DNA of 64,000 bases from JAIKWW01 sp052169645 (GTDB lineage: Bacteria; Bacillota; Clostridia; Peptostreptococcales; Anaerovoracaceae). Below the pieces are notes generated by a model. That model did no database searches, had not been told where the DNA came from, and saw nothing but the letters and a program-made list of their open reading frames with translations. Location of the stretch: assembly GCA_052169645.1 (NCBI GenBank), contig JBQNCA010000006.1, positions 27,435-91,434 on the forward strand. Reading direction: 5' to 3'. The first letter of the stretch is position 1. Every line of letters begins with the position of its first letter. A program made the position numbers and the translations under genes. Shown here piece after piece: positions 18,068-28,028 of the stretch.

Positions 18068-21000
18068 TTAAGCTTCCTTTACAAGCTTGGCGATAAGCTG
18101 TCCCGACACGACCTGCTCACCCTGCTTTACATAAATCTTATCTATTACACCATCTATAGTTGATATGATATTGGTTTCCATTTTCATTGCTTCAATTACG
18201 GCAATAGGCTGACCTGCAGTAACCGTATCGCCTTCCGCACACAGGAATTTTACAATATTTCCCGGAATATTGGCTCCGATTTCGTTTTCATTATCGGCAT
18301 CAGCCATTATAATGGACTGCTTGCTGGCTTTGGTCTGAGCTTCCTTATCCTTTATATGTATAGTTCTCATCAAACCGTTTACCTGGAAAGTAAGCTCTCT
18401 GTCACCGTTTTCATCAGAATCCTTGATTTCAACAAGTTTTATTACCAGCACCTTGCCTTCTTCAATCTCAACCTCACAGATAGAGCCTTCGCTTATTCCG
18501 TGGAAGAATATATCGCTTTCCATACGACGGAAAGGACCTTCCTTCTTCTGAGATATCAGATAATCCTCAAATACCTTAGGATACAGAGAATAACTGATTA
18601 TATCCTTATCTGTAGCTTCTATGCCGAACTTTGTGTTCAGATGCTCTCTGATAGCTTCAAAGTCTTCATCAGGAAGCAGCTTGCCCGGTCTTACAGTTAT
18701 CGGCTCCTTGCCCTTAAGAACCAAATCTCTCAGCTTTTCAGGAAATCCGCCCTCAGGCTGACCCATCATTCCTTCAAAATATGAAACAATCGAATCAGGG
18801 AAATCCATATCCTTTGCCTTCTCGTATATATTCTGAGGAGTCAAATCATTCTGAACCATAAATATCGCCATATCACCAACAGCCTTTGATGAAGGTGTTA
18901 CCTTTATGATATCGCCGAGCATCTGATTTACGTTGACATACATCTCCTTCACATCTTGGAACTTATGCTCCAATCCGAAGCTTGCAACCTGCGGCTTGAG
19001 ATTGGAATACTGACCTCCCGGTATTTCATACTTGTAAATTTCCGCCGAACCGTTCTTAAGCTCGGATTCAAAATCCGCATATACAGGTCTTACTCCGCTC
19101 CAATAAGTCGCAATTTCCTGCAATCCGTCAATATCCATACCTGTAGCTCTTTCAGTATTTTCCAAGGCTGCAACAGTGGAGTTGAGAGGCGGCTGACTTG
19201 TGAGCCCCGCCATGCTGTCAAAAGCCGCATCTACTATATCTACGCCCGCCATAGCCGCCATCATAAGCGTAGCACCGCCGTTTCCGCTGGTATCGTGAGT
19301 ATGGAGATGAATAGGAACCCCTACCTCTTCCTTTAATGTTTTGATAAGCTTATGAGCCGCCATAGGTTTTAACAAGCTGGACATATCCTTTATGGCAATA
19401 ATATGAGTTCCGGCTTTTTCAAGCTCCTTGGCTTTATTTACATAATACTGAAGCGTATATTTATCTCTCGTCTCATCCAAGATATCGCCTGTATAGCACA
19501 TAGTAGCCTCAAGAATTTTGCCCTGATTGAGAACCTCATCCATAGCTACGGACATGCCTTCTATCCAGTTCAAAGAATCGAATACACGGAATACGTCTAC
19601 TCCTGCCTTCGCAGATTCCTGAACGAATTTACGCACCACATTATCCGGAGCATTCTTATAGCCTACGGTGTTTGCACCTCTGAGCAGCATCTGCATGAGG
19701 ACATTAGGTATCTTTCTCTTGAGAGTATCAAGTCTTTCCCACGGATCTTCTTTAAGGAAACGGTATGCTACATCAAAGGTTGCTCCTCCCCACATTTCAA
19801 GCGAGAATAAATCCTTGCCGTATACAGCGTATGCGGGAGCTATGCGTTCCATATCTATAGTACGCATTCTTGTCGCCATCAACGACTGATGCGCATCTCT
19901 CATCGTTGTATCCGTGAATAGCAGTTTTTTCTGCGCCAAAATCCAATCAACAAGTCCTTTTGCGCCCTTCTCGTCAAAAATTTGTCTTGTACCTCTGAGT
20001 GTAGGAATTATGGATTCATCGACCTTAGGAACTGCAGCTAAATCTGCAGGAGGATTTGTCCACTTAACTTCATTTACGGCTTTGTTGCCGAGGAAGCGCA
20101 AAACCTTGCCTTCATATTCCTGATCCATGGATTCATTTAATAGATCCGGGTTGTTGTCAATGAAGCCCGTATTACATTCACCTGCTTTGAAAGTAGGATG
20201 ATTCAAAACATTTAAAAGAAAGTTTCTGTTTGTTTTTACACCCTTTACCTGCAATTCGTTGAGAGCACGGATAGCTTTTCTTGTAGCATCTTCAAAATTT
20301 CTTCCGAAAGAGCAAATCTTTACCAGCAAGCTGTCATAATAAGGAGTGATTACCGCTCCTGTAAATCCGTTACCTCCATCAAGTCTGACACCGTTACCTG
20401 AACCTGTTGAGTAAAACTCTATGCGACCCGTATCAGGTGCAAACTGATTTGCCGGATCCTCGGTGGTGATCCTGCACTGTATAGCAGCTCCGTTAAGCTT
20501 AACCGAGCTCTGAGATGTTATACCGATTTCCTTGGAATCCAACGGATAGCCCTCGGCAATCAATATCTGCGACTGCACAATGTCTATTCCCGTAACCAAC
20601 TCGGAAACTGTGTGCTCCACCTGGATACGAGGATTCATCTCTATAAAATAATGTTCGCCGTTCTGATCTACGAGAAATTCAATGGTACCTGCACTCCTGT
20701 AATTTACATGTCTTGCTATCTTGAGCGCATCTGCACATATAGCCTGTCTCTGCTCTTCTGTAATGGCCTGAGCAGGTGTAAATTCTATAACCTTCTGGTG
20801 ACGACGCTGTATAGAGCAGTCTCTTTCAAAGAGATGTACTATATTTCCGTGCTTATCTCCCAGAACCTGAACTTCAATATGCTTTGGATGTTCTATATAT
20901 TTTTCTATGAAGATATCATCTATGCCGAATGCCTTGCGAGCCTCACTCTGTGCGCTGTTAAACTCCGGAATAAGCTCCTCGGGATCTCTGACTATACGCA

Positions 21001-21511
21001 TACCTCTGCCGCCGCCGCCTGCAGATGCCTTCAGCATTACGGGATATCCGCAAAAATCGGCGAATTTCTTTGCATCCGCCTCATTCTTAATAGCTTCTTC
21101 CACGCCCGGAATGGTAGGAACGCCTACAGTATGAGCTACTATCTTTGACTGAATTTTGTCACCCAAAGCATTCATCATGACATGAGTAGGTCCTATAAAT
21201 TCAATTCCCGCTTCTTCACATTCCTTTGCAAAATCAGAATTTTCAGCTAAAAATCCGTATCCCGGATGTATGGCATCTACGCCCTTAGCTTTTGCAAGCT
21301 CTATAATCTCGGTTATTCCGAGGTATGCATCGACAGGACTCTTGCCCTTGCCGACTTTATACGATTCATCAGCCTTGCTTCTGAACAATGCGTTTTTATC
21401 CTCTTCCGAATAAATCGCAACCGTTCTTATTCCGAGCTCACTGCATGCTCTGAATATTCTGATAGCAATCTCGCCTCTGTTAGCTACAAGAATTTTTTTA
21501 AATTTCTTCAT
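18068..21511 (-). CDS. pyc: Pyruvate carboxylase
   Basis: A biotin enzyme that converts pyruvate, bicarbonate and ATP to oxaloacetate, feeding gluconeogenesis and amino acid synthesis. It has 1147 residues, the usual size. Biotin carboxylase covers residues 1-450 (IHPGYGFLAENSDFA, KASAGGGGRGMR, EMNPRIQVEHTV). The carboxyltransferase covers about 525-800 (DTTMRDAHQSLMATRMR, HLHTHDTSGNG). The tetramerisation region and the biotinyl domain end the chain, with EAMKMET carrying the biotin lysine near residue 1112. The frame opens 13 codons earlier; I use MKKFKKILVANRGE because GTGGGGGAAA precedes it and family members start there. Confidence 0.97.
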   Translation of the reverse strand: MKKFKKILVANRGEIAIRIFRACSELGIRTVAIYSEEDKNALFRSKADESYKVGKGKSPVDAYLGITEIIELAKAKGVDAIHPGYGFLAENSDFAKECEEAGIEFIGPTHVMMNALGDKIQSKIVAHTVGVPTIPGVEEAIKNEADAKKFADFCGYPVMLKASAGGGGRGMRIVRDPEELIPEFNSAQSEARKAFGIDDIFIEKYIEHPKHIEVQVLGDKHGNIVHLFERDCSIQRRHQKVIEFTPAQAITEEQRQAICADALKIARHVNYRSAGTIEFLVDQNGEHYFIEMNPRIQVEHTVSELVTGIDIVQSQILIAEGYPLDSKEIGITSQSSVKLNGAAIQCRITTEDPANQFAPDTGRIEFYSTGSGNGVRLDGGNGFTGAVITPYYDSLLVKICSFGRNFEDATRKAIRALNELQVKGVKTNRNFLLNVLNHPTFKAGECNTGFIDNNPDLLNESMDQEYEGKVLRFLGNKAVNEVKWTNPPADLAAVPKVDESIIPTLRGTRQIFDEKGAKGLVDWILAQKKLLFTDTTMRDAHQSLMATRMRTIDMERIAPAYAVYGKDLFSLEMWGGATFDVAYRFLKEDPWERLDTLKRKIPNVLMQMLLRGANTVGYKNAPDNVVRKFVQESAKAGVDVFRVFDSLNWIEGMSVAMDEVLNQGKILEATMCYTGDILDETRDKYTLQYYVNKAKELEKAGTHIIAIKDMSSLLKPMAAHKLIKTLKEEVGVPIHLHTHDTSGNGGATLMMAAMAGVDIVDAAFDSMAGLTSQPPLNSTVAALENTERATGMDIDGLQEIATYWSGVRPVYADFESELKNGSAEIYKYEIPGGQYSNLKPQVASFGLEHKFQDVKEMYVNVNQMLGDIIKVTPSSKAVGDMAIFMVQNDLTPQNIYEKAKDMDFPDSIVSYFEGMMGQPEGGFPEKLRDLVLKGKEPITVRPGKLLPDEDFEAIREHLNTKFGIEATDKDIISYSLYPKVFEDYLISQKKEGPFRRMESDIFFHGISEGSICEVEIEEGKVLVIKLVEIKDSDENGDRELTFQVNGLMRTIHIKDKEAQTKASKQSIIMADADNENEIGANIPGNIVKFLCAEGDTVTAGQPIAVIEAMKMETNIISTIDGVIDKIYVKQGEQVVSGQLIAKLVKEA

Positions 21512-21621
21512 ACTTAAATTTCCCCCACTACAATAAAATCTGAATTTCAAATAATTTAAATCTAAGATTTATATTTATGTCCTAAAATCTGACATTTATT
21601 CGACAGCTGACTGCGTTTTAA

Positions 21622-23037
21622 TCAAAACACGAGCTTTTCTTTTATATAAGCTGCAACTTTTTCCATAGATATTCTTATCTGATCCATGGTATCTCTGTCA
21701 CGAACGGTTACACAGCCGTCAATTTCAGTATCCGGATCTATGGTAATGCAGTAAGGTGTACCTATCTCGTCCTGTCTCCTGTAACGCTTGCCTATGCTTC
21801 CCGTGACATCATAATCCACGGTGAAATGCCTTGAAAGCTCATCTGCAAACGCTTCCGCTTTTTCCGACTGCTTCTTGGTAAGCGGCAGAACCGCAGCCTT
21901 ATAAGGAGCTATAACCGGATGAAAATGCAGTACCACTCTTTTATCTTCTTTTCCGTTTGCACCGACTACTGTTTCTTCATCATATGCATCGCAAAGAAAA
22001 GCAAGCGTCATACGATCGGCACCGAGGGAAGGCTCTATGCAATACGGAATAAACTTTTCTCCGGTTTCGGCATCCTGCACCGTCATATCCTGACCTGAAT
22101 ATTCCTGATGACTGCGCAGGTCATAATCCGTCCGATTTGCTATTCCCCAAAGCTCGCCCCAGCCGAACGGGAACAGATACTCAATATCGGTAGTACATTT
22201 GCTGTAATGAGATAATTCTTCTTTCTTGTGATCTCTCATACGCATGTTCTCTTCTTTAATTCCGAGGCTGCGCAGGAAATCCGGGCAGAACCGTCTCCAG
22301 TAATCGAACCATTCCATATCGGTTCCCGGCTTGCAGAAAAATTCCAGCTCCATTTGTTCGAATTCTCTGGTTCTGAATGTAAAGTTTCCCGGAGTTATCT
22401 CATTTCTGAAAGATTTACCTATCTGTGCTATACCGAAAGGCATCTTTTTTCTTGAAGTTCTCTGTACATTTTTAAAATTTACAAATATACCCTGCGCCGT
22501 CTCGGGTCTTAAAAATATCTCCGCTGAGCTGTCCTCTGTAACACCCTGAAAAGTCTTGAACATAAGATTAAACTGCCTGATAGGAGTAAAATCCTTATTA
22601 CCGCAGGTAGGGCATTTTATTTCCTTATCTGCTATATAATTTTCCATTTGTTCATTTGACCAGCCGTCAGCAACATCGTCTATACCGTGCTTGTCAAAAT
22701 AATCTTCGATCATCTTATCAGCACGGAACCTTTCATGACATACTTTGCAGTCTATCTGCGGGTCACTGAAATTCCCCACATGACCGGAAGCCTCCCATGT
22801 GCGTGGATTCATCAATATAGCCGCATCTATGCCTACATTGTATTTACATTCATGAATGAATTTTTTTGTCCACGCCTTTTTTACATTATTTTTGAGTTCC
22901 ACCCCGACCGGTCCGTAGTCCCATGTGTTTGCAAGTCCTCCGTATATCTCGGAGCCGGGGAATACAAAACCTCTCGACTTGGCAAGAGATACTATTGTTT
23001 CCATAGTAAATTCTCTGTGCTGAATCTTGCTGCTCAT
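21622..23037 (-). CDS. glyS: Glycyl-tRNA synthetase, dimeric single-chain type
   Basis: A class II aminoacyl-tRNA synthetase charging tRNA-Gly, 471 residues. It contains FVFPGSEIYGGLANTWDYGP at the start and a Cys4 zinc pair (CKVCHERF near 92 and CPTCGNKDF near 145). Motif 2 lies around IGKSFRNEITPG. The C-terminal anticodon-binding domain includes ITIDPDTEIDGCVTVRDRD. It is the alpha2 form, not the alpha2-beta2 (GlyQ/GlyS) form. The frame opens 19 codons upstream. AGGAGA lies nine bases before the chosen ATG (MSSKIQ). I searched the leader for a T-box and found none. Confidence 0.96.
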   Translation of the reverse strand: MSSKIQHREFTMETIVSLAKSRGFVFPGSEIYGGLANTWDYGPVGVELKNNVKKAWTKKFIHECKYNVGIDAAILMNPRTWEASGHVGNFSDPQIDCKVCHERFRADKMIEDYFDKHGIDDVADGWSNEQMENYIADKEIKCPTCGNKDFTPIRQFNLMFKTFQGVTEDSSAEIFLRPETAQGIFVNFKNVQRTSRKKMPFGIAQIGKSFRNEITPGNFTFRTREFEQMELEFFCKPGTDMEWFDYWRRFCPDFLRSLGIKEENMRMRDHKKEELSHYSKCTTDIEYLFPFGWGELWGIANRTDYDLRSHQEYSGQDMTVQDAETGEKFIPYCIEPSLGADRMTLAFLCDAYDEETVVGANGKEDKRVVLHFHPVIAPYKAAVLPLTKKQSEKAEAFADELSRHFTVDYDVTGSIGKRYRRQDEIGTPYCITIDPDTEIDGCVTVRDRDTMDQIRISMEKVAAYIKEKLVF

Positions 23038-23155
23038 TATACTTTTTCTCCTGTAGTTTATATTTAAATAATCACGAATCGTGCCGAAGCTCAAATGTGA
23101 ATCTATGCTTCACCTAAACAGCGATAAAGCACAATACCTGAATATTATATTTTAA

Positions 23156-23191
23156 AGACAGCGCAATTACAACAAGTTGTACACGCTGTCT
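23156..23191 (-). terminator. Hairpin after the UBA/DUF4342 gene
   Basis: AGACAGCG (23156-23163) pairs perfectly with CGCTGTCT (23184-23191). An inner ACAAC/GTTGT stem extends it. The U tract is weak on the minus strand (TTTAAAATA) and better on the plus strand, but position favours the minus-strand gene that ends at 23212. Confidence 0.6.
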
Positions 23192-23211
23192 TATAAATCA
23201 CTTTAATTTTT

Positions 23212-23988
23212 TTATTGAGATGAATCCTTCTCTTCATCCGCATTATCATCCTTGAACATGCGAACCGCATCATCGAATATTTCAGCAGCAGCCTCGACAT
23301 CCTCCGAATTTTTCTCCGCATCGCTCTTCAAATCACAGGATGCCGCCTCTGTCGAGGCTTCCGGAGCAATCTCCGAATCATCATACACATCTGTCGCAGC
23401 TTCTGAAGAATCTTCATTTACTTCATAGATTTCTATTTCTATATCTTCATCATCGTCATCATCCGCATTTTCCCAAAATTTTACATCTCGGTCATTCTTC
23501 ACCTTATTTATCATGGAAGAAGCCTGATCCTTCATTGCTGAAAATGCATCAGCTCCTTTTTCCTTTACATCCGAAAATGTTTCTGTAGCCTTCTCGCTTA
23601 CATTGATGATTTCACCGTTATTCTTAACTATTTCAACACTGCATTTTGTACCTAAAGCTAACAGAGCAGCCAGCAGAACAGCCCAATAATCTACTACTAT
23701 CAGACCCAATATTCCTACGTTTACAGGAATATTGAGAACTACGTTTCCGTCCTTTTTTACAATAATCTTTGAGGCGTTGCCCTTTTTTACTATTTCTTTA
23801 ACGGATTCTATAACACGGAATGCTCCGTCCTCAGCCTTTGATTGAGGAGTTATATCAATTTCATCCTCTATCATTATTATCGCATCCAAAACATTTCCGT
23901 CGGCCTTGAGCAGAGCCTCCTTGGCTTCCTTGTAGCTCACACCCGTTCTGTCCTTTACCAATTCTATCTTTTCCAAGCTTATTTCCAT
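23212..23988 (-). CDS. UBA-like / DUF4342 membrane protein with acidic tail
   Basis: A 258-residue protein. Residues 1-42 form a UBA/TS-N-like three-helix module (VKDRTGVSYKEAKEALLKAD, then GNVLDAI). Residues about 55-125 match the DUF4342 type, with one membrane segment at about 91-113. Residues about 165-258 are very acidic (DDDDEDIEIEIYEVNED) and low in complexity. Function is unknown. The UBA-like fold is also found in EF-Ts, which suggests protein or nascent-chain binding at the membrane. Its start has an AAAGGCGG site. It is the last gene of the run cdd-era-recO, 22 bases after recO. Confidence 0.7.
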   Translation of the reverse strand: MEISLEKIELVKDRTGVSYKEAKEALLKADGNVLDAIIMIEDEIDITPQSKAEDGAFRVIESVKEIVKKGNASKIIVKKDGNVVLNIPVNVGILGLIVVDYWAVLLAALLALGTKCSVEIVKNNGEIINVSEKATETFSDVKEKGADAFSAMKDQASSMINKVKNDRDVKFWENADDDDDEDIEIEIYEVNEDSSEAATDVYDDSEIAPEASTEAASCDLKSDAEKNSEDVEAAAEIFDDAVRMFKDDNADEEKDSSQ

Positions 23989-24010
23989 AATAATACCGCC
24001 TTTCTATATC

Positions 24011-24751
24011 TTATATATAACATTCACTTTTAATCTTATCTATATCCAAATAGTATAAAATATATTCTCTGAAAATCTCATCTAATCTGACTGTTATGTC
24101 TGATGCAAGACTGAGTTTTTCAAATTCTTGCAGCGGATTGGCATAAATATACTTTAACGTTTGAATTATATCAAATTTCAAATCGTAAAGCAATCGCATA
24201 TTGACCGGTTCGGCTTTTTTACAATTGCTGCAAATCACACCTCCGTCAACGATACTGAACGCTTCATACATATCGGATTTGCCGCATATTGCACAGGCGT
24301 CCAATATCGGAGTATATCCACAGAGGGCCAAAAGCTTCCATTTATATACCGTTATCAAGGTTGCAGCATCTCTTTTTCTTTTTACGAGCATGCGCATAAG
24401 ATTTAAAATCATATCCAAAGCCTCGGTATTTTCCATATGCTCATTCATCATGCGATCCGTAAGTTCAAGTGCATATGAGGCACACATAAACTTTTCTATA
24501 TCTTCACCTATCGCATAGAAACTCTCAATTGTTTCAGCCGAATCTACACTGTAGGAATTTCGTCCGGTAAAAATCGAATATCTGCCGTGCGTAAATGCTC
24601 TCACCGCCAGTGAGGATCTGTTTTTTCCGTTAGTCTTTATTCCGGTGCCCGCACTTATCTTTCCGTATTTCCTCGTAAAAATAGTAAGCATTCGCTTATC
24701 ATCGGCTATTTTAATCTGTCTTAATATTATGCCGTCAGTTTCGCTTATCAT
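24011..24751 (-). CDS. recO: DNA repair protein RecO
   Basis: Recombination mediator that helps load RecA on SSB-coated DNA in the RecFOR pathway. It has 246 residues. An N-terminal OB fold covers about 1-80 (TDGIILRQIKIADDKRML, then TRKYGK). A helical C-terminal domain has a zinc-binding Cys set (CGYTPILDACAICGK and VICSNCKK, residues about 140-180). Its ATG shares one base with the era stop (TAATG), so translation is coupled. The order era-recO is common in Firmicutes. Confidence 0.93.
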   Translation of the reverse strand: MISETDGIILRQIKIADDKRMLTIFTRKYGKISAGTGIKTNGKNRSSLAVRAFTHGRYSIFTGRNSYSVDSAETIESFYAIGEDIEKFMCASYALELTDRMMNEHMENTEALDMILNLMRMLVKRKRDAATLITVYKWKLLALCGYTPILDACAICGKSDMYEAFSIVDGGVICSNCKKAEPVNMRLLYDLKFDIIQTLKYIYANPLQEFEKLSLASDITVRLDEIFREYILYYLDIDKIKSECYI

Positions 24752-25641
24752 TAGCTTATATCATCCCTATATCCGAAATTGCTTATGGCAATGTCGCTTT
24801 CACGCCAATTTTCTTTTACCTTTACCCACAATTCCAAAAATACCTTTGAACCTATAAAAGGTTCCATTTCCAAGCGGGCAGCCTTTCCTATGCCTTTCAG
24901 CTTACGACCTTTGGCTCCGATTATTATCCCTTTGTGTGAAGATTTTTCACAATATATTACAGCACCTATATTTGTACATTCGGGTCTTTCCTCGTAGCTC
25001 TCTATTTCCACCGCAATGCCGTGGGGTATCTCTTCATTCAGATATAACAGCGTTTTTTCTCTGATTATCTCAGATATAAGGAATCTCATAGGATTGTCTG
25101 TTATTATGTCACGAGGAAAATACATAGGTCCTTCTTCTATAAAAGGTCTTATTTTTTCAATACATACATCGGTATTTGTACCTTTTAATGCACATGTTCC
25201 GATAATATCCGTAAATATACCGACAGCCTCATATTCATCATAAATAGCCTTGTATTCGTCCGGCTCTATCATATCGGTTTTATTTATAATTAAAAATTTA
25301 GGAGTATTTTTAACTTTTTTTAAAAGTTCGAGAATATATTTGTCTCCGGGACCGCTCGAAAGCTTATCATCAACTATGAAAAGTATTACATCCACTTCGT
25401 TGAAAGTGGAAAGAGCCGTTTTCGTCATATATGCTCCAAGCTTGTTTTTCGGTTTATGTATACCTGGTGTATCTATAAATACAATCTGACACTCATCGTC
25501 GTTATATATACCTCTTATGGCATTTCTTGTAGTCTGAGCCTTTCCCGACGTGATTGCGACCTTTTCTCCCACCAAAGCGTTCATAAGGGTGGATTTTCCC
25601 ACATTCGGTCTTCCCACTATTCCTGCAAATCCTGATTTCAT
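24751..25641 (-). CDS. era: GTPase Era
   Basis: Ribosome-assembly GTPase that binds 16S rRNA near its 3' end. It has 296 residues. G1 GRPNVGKST near residue 10, G3 DTPGIHKPK near 58, G4 NKTD near 120, then a C-terminal KH domain (IIGAKGRKLKGIGKAAR near 240). It overlaps cdd by four bases (ATGA) at its start and recO by one base at its end. All three sit in one transcript. Confidence 0.97.
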   Translation of the reverse strand: MKSGFAGIVGRPNVGKSTLMNALVGEKVAITSGKAQTTRNAIRGIYNDDECQIVFIDTPGIHKPKNKLGAYMTKTALSTFNEVDVILFIVDDKLSSGPGDKYILELLKKVKNTPKFLIINKTDMIEPDEYKAIYDEYEAVGIFTDIIGTCALKGTNTDVCIEKIRPFIEEGPMYFPRDIITDNPMRFLISEIIREKTLLYLNEEIPHGIAVEIESYEERPECTNIGAVIYCEKSSHKGIIIGAKGRKLKGIGKAARLEMEPFIGSKVFLELWVKVKENWRESDIAISNFGYRDDIS

Positions 25642-26021
25642 AATTTAAATCCTTTCGGGAGCAAGGCTCCTGAGTCTTCTATTTCCAGATGCTCCGCATC
25701 CTCTCCTGTAATAACCTTTATAGACCCGCCGAATTCAAACAATACCTGTCTGCATATTCCGCAAGGCTTGGCATCTCCGTCAGGTGACGCTACCGCCAAT
25801 GCAATAAAATTCCTTTCTCCTGAGCTGACGGCGGCGGCAATTGCAGAGCGTTCCGCACATATAGCAGCTCCATACGATGAATTTTCAACATTTACACCTG
25901 TATAAACGGCTCCTGAAGCAGTCATTAAGGCTGCCCCTACATGAAAGTTTGAATAGGGACAGTATGCATTTTTTGATGAATCTAAGGCGCTCATATATAA
26001 TTCTTTATAATCGATTTTCAT
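25638..26021 (-). CDS. cdd: Cytidine deaminase
   Basis: Zinc enzyme of pyrimidine salvage that converts cytidine and deoxycytidine to (deoxy)uridine, 127 residues. The catalytic CAERSAI motif near 53 and PCGICRQVL near 87 supply the zinc cysteines and the Glu. YCPYSNFHVGAAL near 19 binds substrate. The length fits the small tetrameric class. It lies in the usual Firmicute order cdd-era-recO; ybeY-phoH lies a further 107 bases upstream. Confidence 0.96.
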   Translation of the reverse strand: MKIDYKELYMSALDSSKNAYCPYSNFHVGAALMTASGAVYTGVNVENSSYGAAICAERSAIAAAVSSGERNFIALAVASPDGDAKPCGICRQVLFEFGGSIKVITGEDAEHLEIEDSGALLPKGFKL

Positions 26022-26128
26022 AAAATCCTGCTTTCCGTGCGACTTAAAATAATATTTTTATCTTTCAAGTCCGAACAATATGAGTTTGGACTTAAGGAAA
26101 TATCATCAATAAACTTAAAATTATCTTT

Positions 26129-26581
26129 TTACCTTTCAAGACCGAGCCGTGACATGACCTTTTCTTCAAAGCTTCGCATTTCTTCCTTATCCTCAGTCTG
26201 CATATGATCATATCCCAACAGATGCAGGATGCTGTGCACAAAGAGATATACCAGTTCTCTTTCATATGAATGACCGTATTCCTCCGCCTGAGAACGCACC
26301 GCATCATCGTTTATAACCACATCGCCGAGAGAGATTTCCTCTTCATTTTCTATGTCATTCAAATCATCATACTGAGGAAATGAAAGCACATCCGTTATAT
26401 TGTCATTATCCCTGTATTTTCCATTTAAAAATTTGATTTCATCAGGAGATACTATAGAGAGGCTCACTTCGCAAAATTCGGATTCCAAACCTTCGTCGGT
26501 CACACAGATTTCGGCAGCCTGTCTGAGTATATCGATAAGTTCGATATTTAAAGCGGCTTCTTCATCATATATAATCTTCAT
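26129..26581 (-). CDS. ybeY: Endoribonuclease YbeY, rRNA maturation factor
   Basis: Metal-dependent RNase needed for 16S rRNA 3' processing and ribosome quality control. It has 150 residues. The signature HSILHLLGYDH at about 115-125 provides the three zinc histidines. TDVLSFP near 64 is also conserved. It overlaps the phoH stop by four bases. The 107-base gap to cdd contains no clear terminator. Confidence 0.96.
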   Translation of the reverse strand: MKIIYDEEAALNIELIDILRQAAEICVTDEGLESEFCEVSLSIVSPDEIKFLNGKYRDNDNITDVLSFPQYDDLNDIENEEEISLGDVVINDDAVRSQAEEYGHSYERELVYLFVHSILHLLGYDHMQTEDKEEMRSFEEKVMSRLGLER

Positions 26582-27618
26582 CGCTTATTCCTCTCGAAAT
26601 CTGTAGTTCCTGCTCTGTCATAAGCTGCTATTATACGTCTGACAAGCGGATGTCTGACCACATCGCTGTCATTCAAAAATGAAAATTCTATACCCTTTAT
26701 ACCATTTAAAACTCGAAGCGCATCGTTCAGTCCGGATTCTTTTTTCTTGGGAAGATCTATCTGAGTTACATCTCCCGTGACTACAGCTTTTGAGCCGAAG
26801 CCGAGCCTTGTAAGAAACATTTTCATCTGCTCCTTTGAAGTGTTCTGAGCCTCATCCAATATAATAAAAGAATCATCAAGAGTTCTTCCTCTCATATATG
26901 CAAGAGGAACCACCTCTATAGTATCTCTCTCCTTGAGCTTGAGAGCGGTATCCTTTCCGAGAATATCAAAGAGGGCATCGTACAGAGGTCTAAGATACGG
27001 ATCAACCTTCTCCTGTAAATCGCCCGGCAAAAATCCGAGGTTTTCACCCGCCTCAACAGCGGGACGGGCAAGAAGTATCTTCTGAACCTCTTTGTTCTTG
27101 TAAGCTTGTACCGCCATAGCTACCGCCAAATAGGTTTTTCCTGTACCTGCCGGTCCCACGCCGAATACTATGTCGTTATTCCTTATATTATCTATATATG
27201 CAATCTGTCCGGCAGTCTTGGCTTTTACAGGCTTACCCTTGCTCGTGAAACACAGCACATCATTTTTTTGCATAAGCTGCCTGTAATTGTTTTCATCGTT
27301 GTTCAGAGAAATAATATATTCCACTTTCTGCCTATCGAGTCCATCTTCGTTTTCAATTATCCACAGCATATCCGATATTGAAGACTCCGCTTTCTCGGCA
27401 TTTTCTCCTGAAATAACGATACTGTTTCCTCTCTGTACTATTTTTACGCCGAAGGCTTCCTCAAGCTTTCCGAGATATTCGTCATCCGTTCCGCACACTT
27501 CCATTATCTGTTGCACATTTTCAACCGTCAGCGTACGCACAAGCTCTCTGCTTTCCATTCCCTGTCTTTGCAATACCGATTCTCCTTTTTCAGAAATATT
27601 AAAATCAACGGCTTTCAT
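26578..27618 (-). CDS. phoH: PhoH-family ATPase
   Basis: A PhoH/YbeZ-like P-loop ATPase of about 346 residues, usually paired with YbeY in RNA metabolism. The Walker A motif is GVGPAGTGKTYLA near residue 152 and the Walker B is SFIILDEAQN near 254. A KH-like region precedes the ATPase core. The start is uncertain: GTG at 27621 and ATG at 27618 are adjacent, and neither has a recognisable ribosome site. The N-terminus is about 20 residues longer than usual, so a start at the internal Met near residue 22 is possible. Confidence 0.92.
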   Translation of the reverse strand: MKAVDFNISEKGESVLQRQGMESRELVRTLTVENVQQIMEVCGTDDEYLGKLEEAFGVKIVQRGNSIVISGENAEKAESSISDMLWIIENEDGLDRQKVEYIISLNNDENNYRQLMQKNDVLCFTSKGKPVKAKTAGQIAYIDNIRNNDIVFGVGPAGTGKTYLAVAMAVQAYKNKEVQKILLARPAVEAGENLGFLPGDLQEKVDPYLRPLYDALFDILGKDTALKLKERDTIEVVPLAYMRGRTLDDSFIILDEAQNTSKEQMKMFLTRLGFGSKAVVTGDVTQIDLPKKKESGLNDALRVLNGIKGIEFSFLNDSDVVRHPLVRRIIAAYDRAGTTDFERNKR

Positions 27619-27865
27619 CACTTATATTATTATATTATATTTTCTCATAAGATAAACTTCAAACCTTTATTTCAGATGATTCGGCATTTTAATCAGTCTT
27701 TATTGCAGCATTGCCATAATACTTTTTTAAAGAATTTTTTATTCTATCCATGTGCAAAATTTCTCAAACCATGCTGCTACGCACTCAATGCAAATACAAT
27801 ATTAAATACTACAAATATCATTTTTCATTTACATTTAACAATTCTTTTCTCCCACATAAACTTAT

Positions 27866-27905
27866 AACCGCCACAGCCATTGAATTTTAAATGACTGTGG
27901 CGGTT
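27866..27905 (-). terminator. Strong hairpin downstream of htpG
   Basis: AACCGCCACAGCCATT pairs with AATGACTGTGGCGGTT over 16 positions with one mismatch (27866-27881 with 27890-27905). It lies about 125 bases past the htpG stop. U tracts are modest on both strands. The rest of the 27622-28028 gap is AT-rich and I see no gene in it. Confidence 0.6.
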
Positions 27906-28028
27906 CTTCAACATTATTTATACTGTGATTCGCAATTTTCCGCCTACAAAATATCAATCAAATATTCTATGAGCAGGAGTTGACAAATAAAGGAGTTATC
28001 CAATTAATAACGGTACATGTCATTCTTA

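Noticed and set aside
23038..23211. T-box riboswitch ahead of glyS
   Set aside because: No T-box consensus (AGGGTGG...) and no specifier-type stem; only a simple terminator hairpin of the upstream gene is present.
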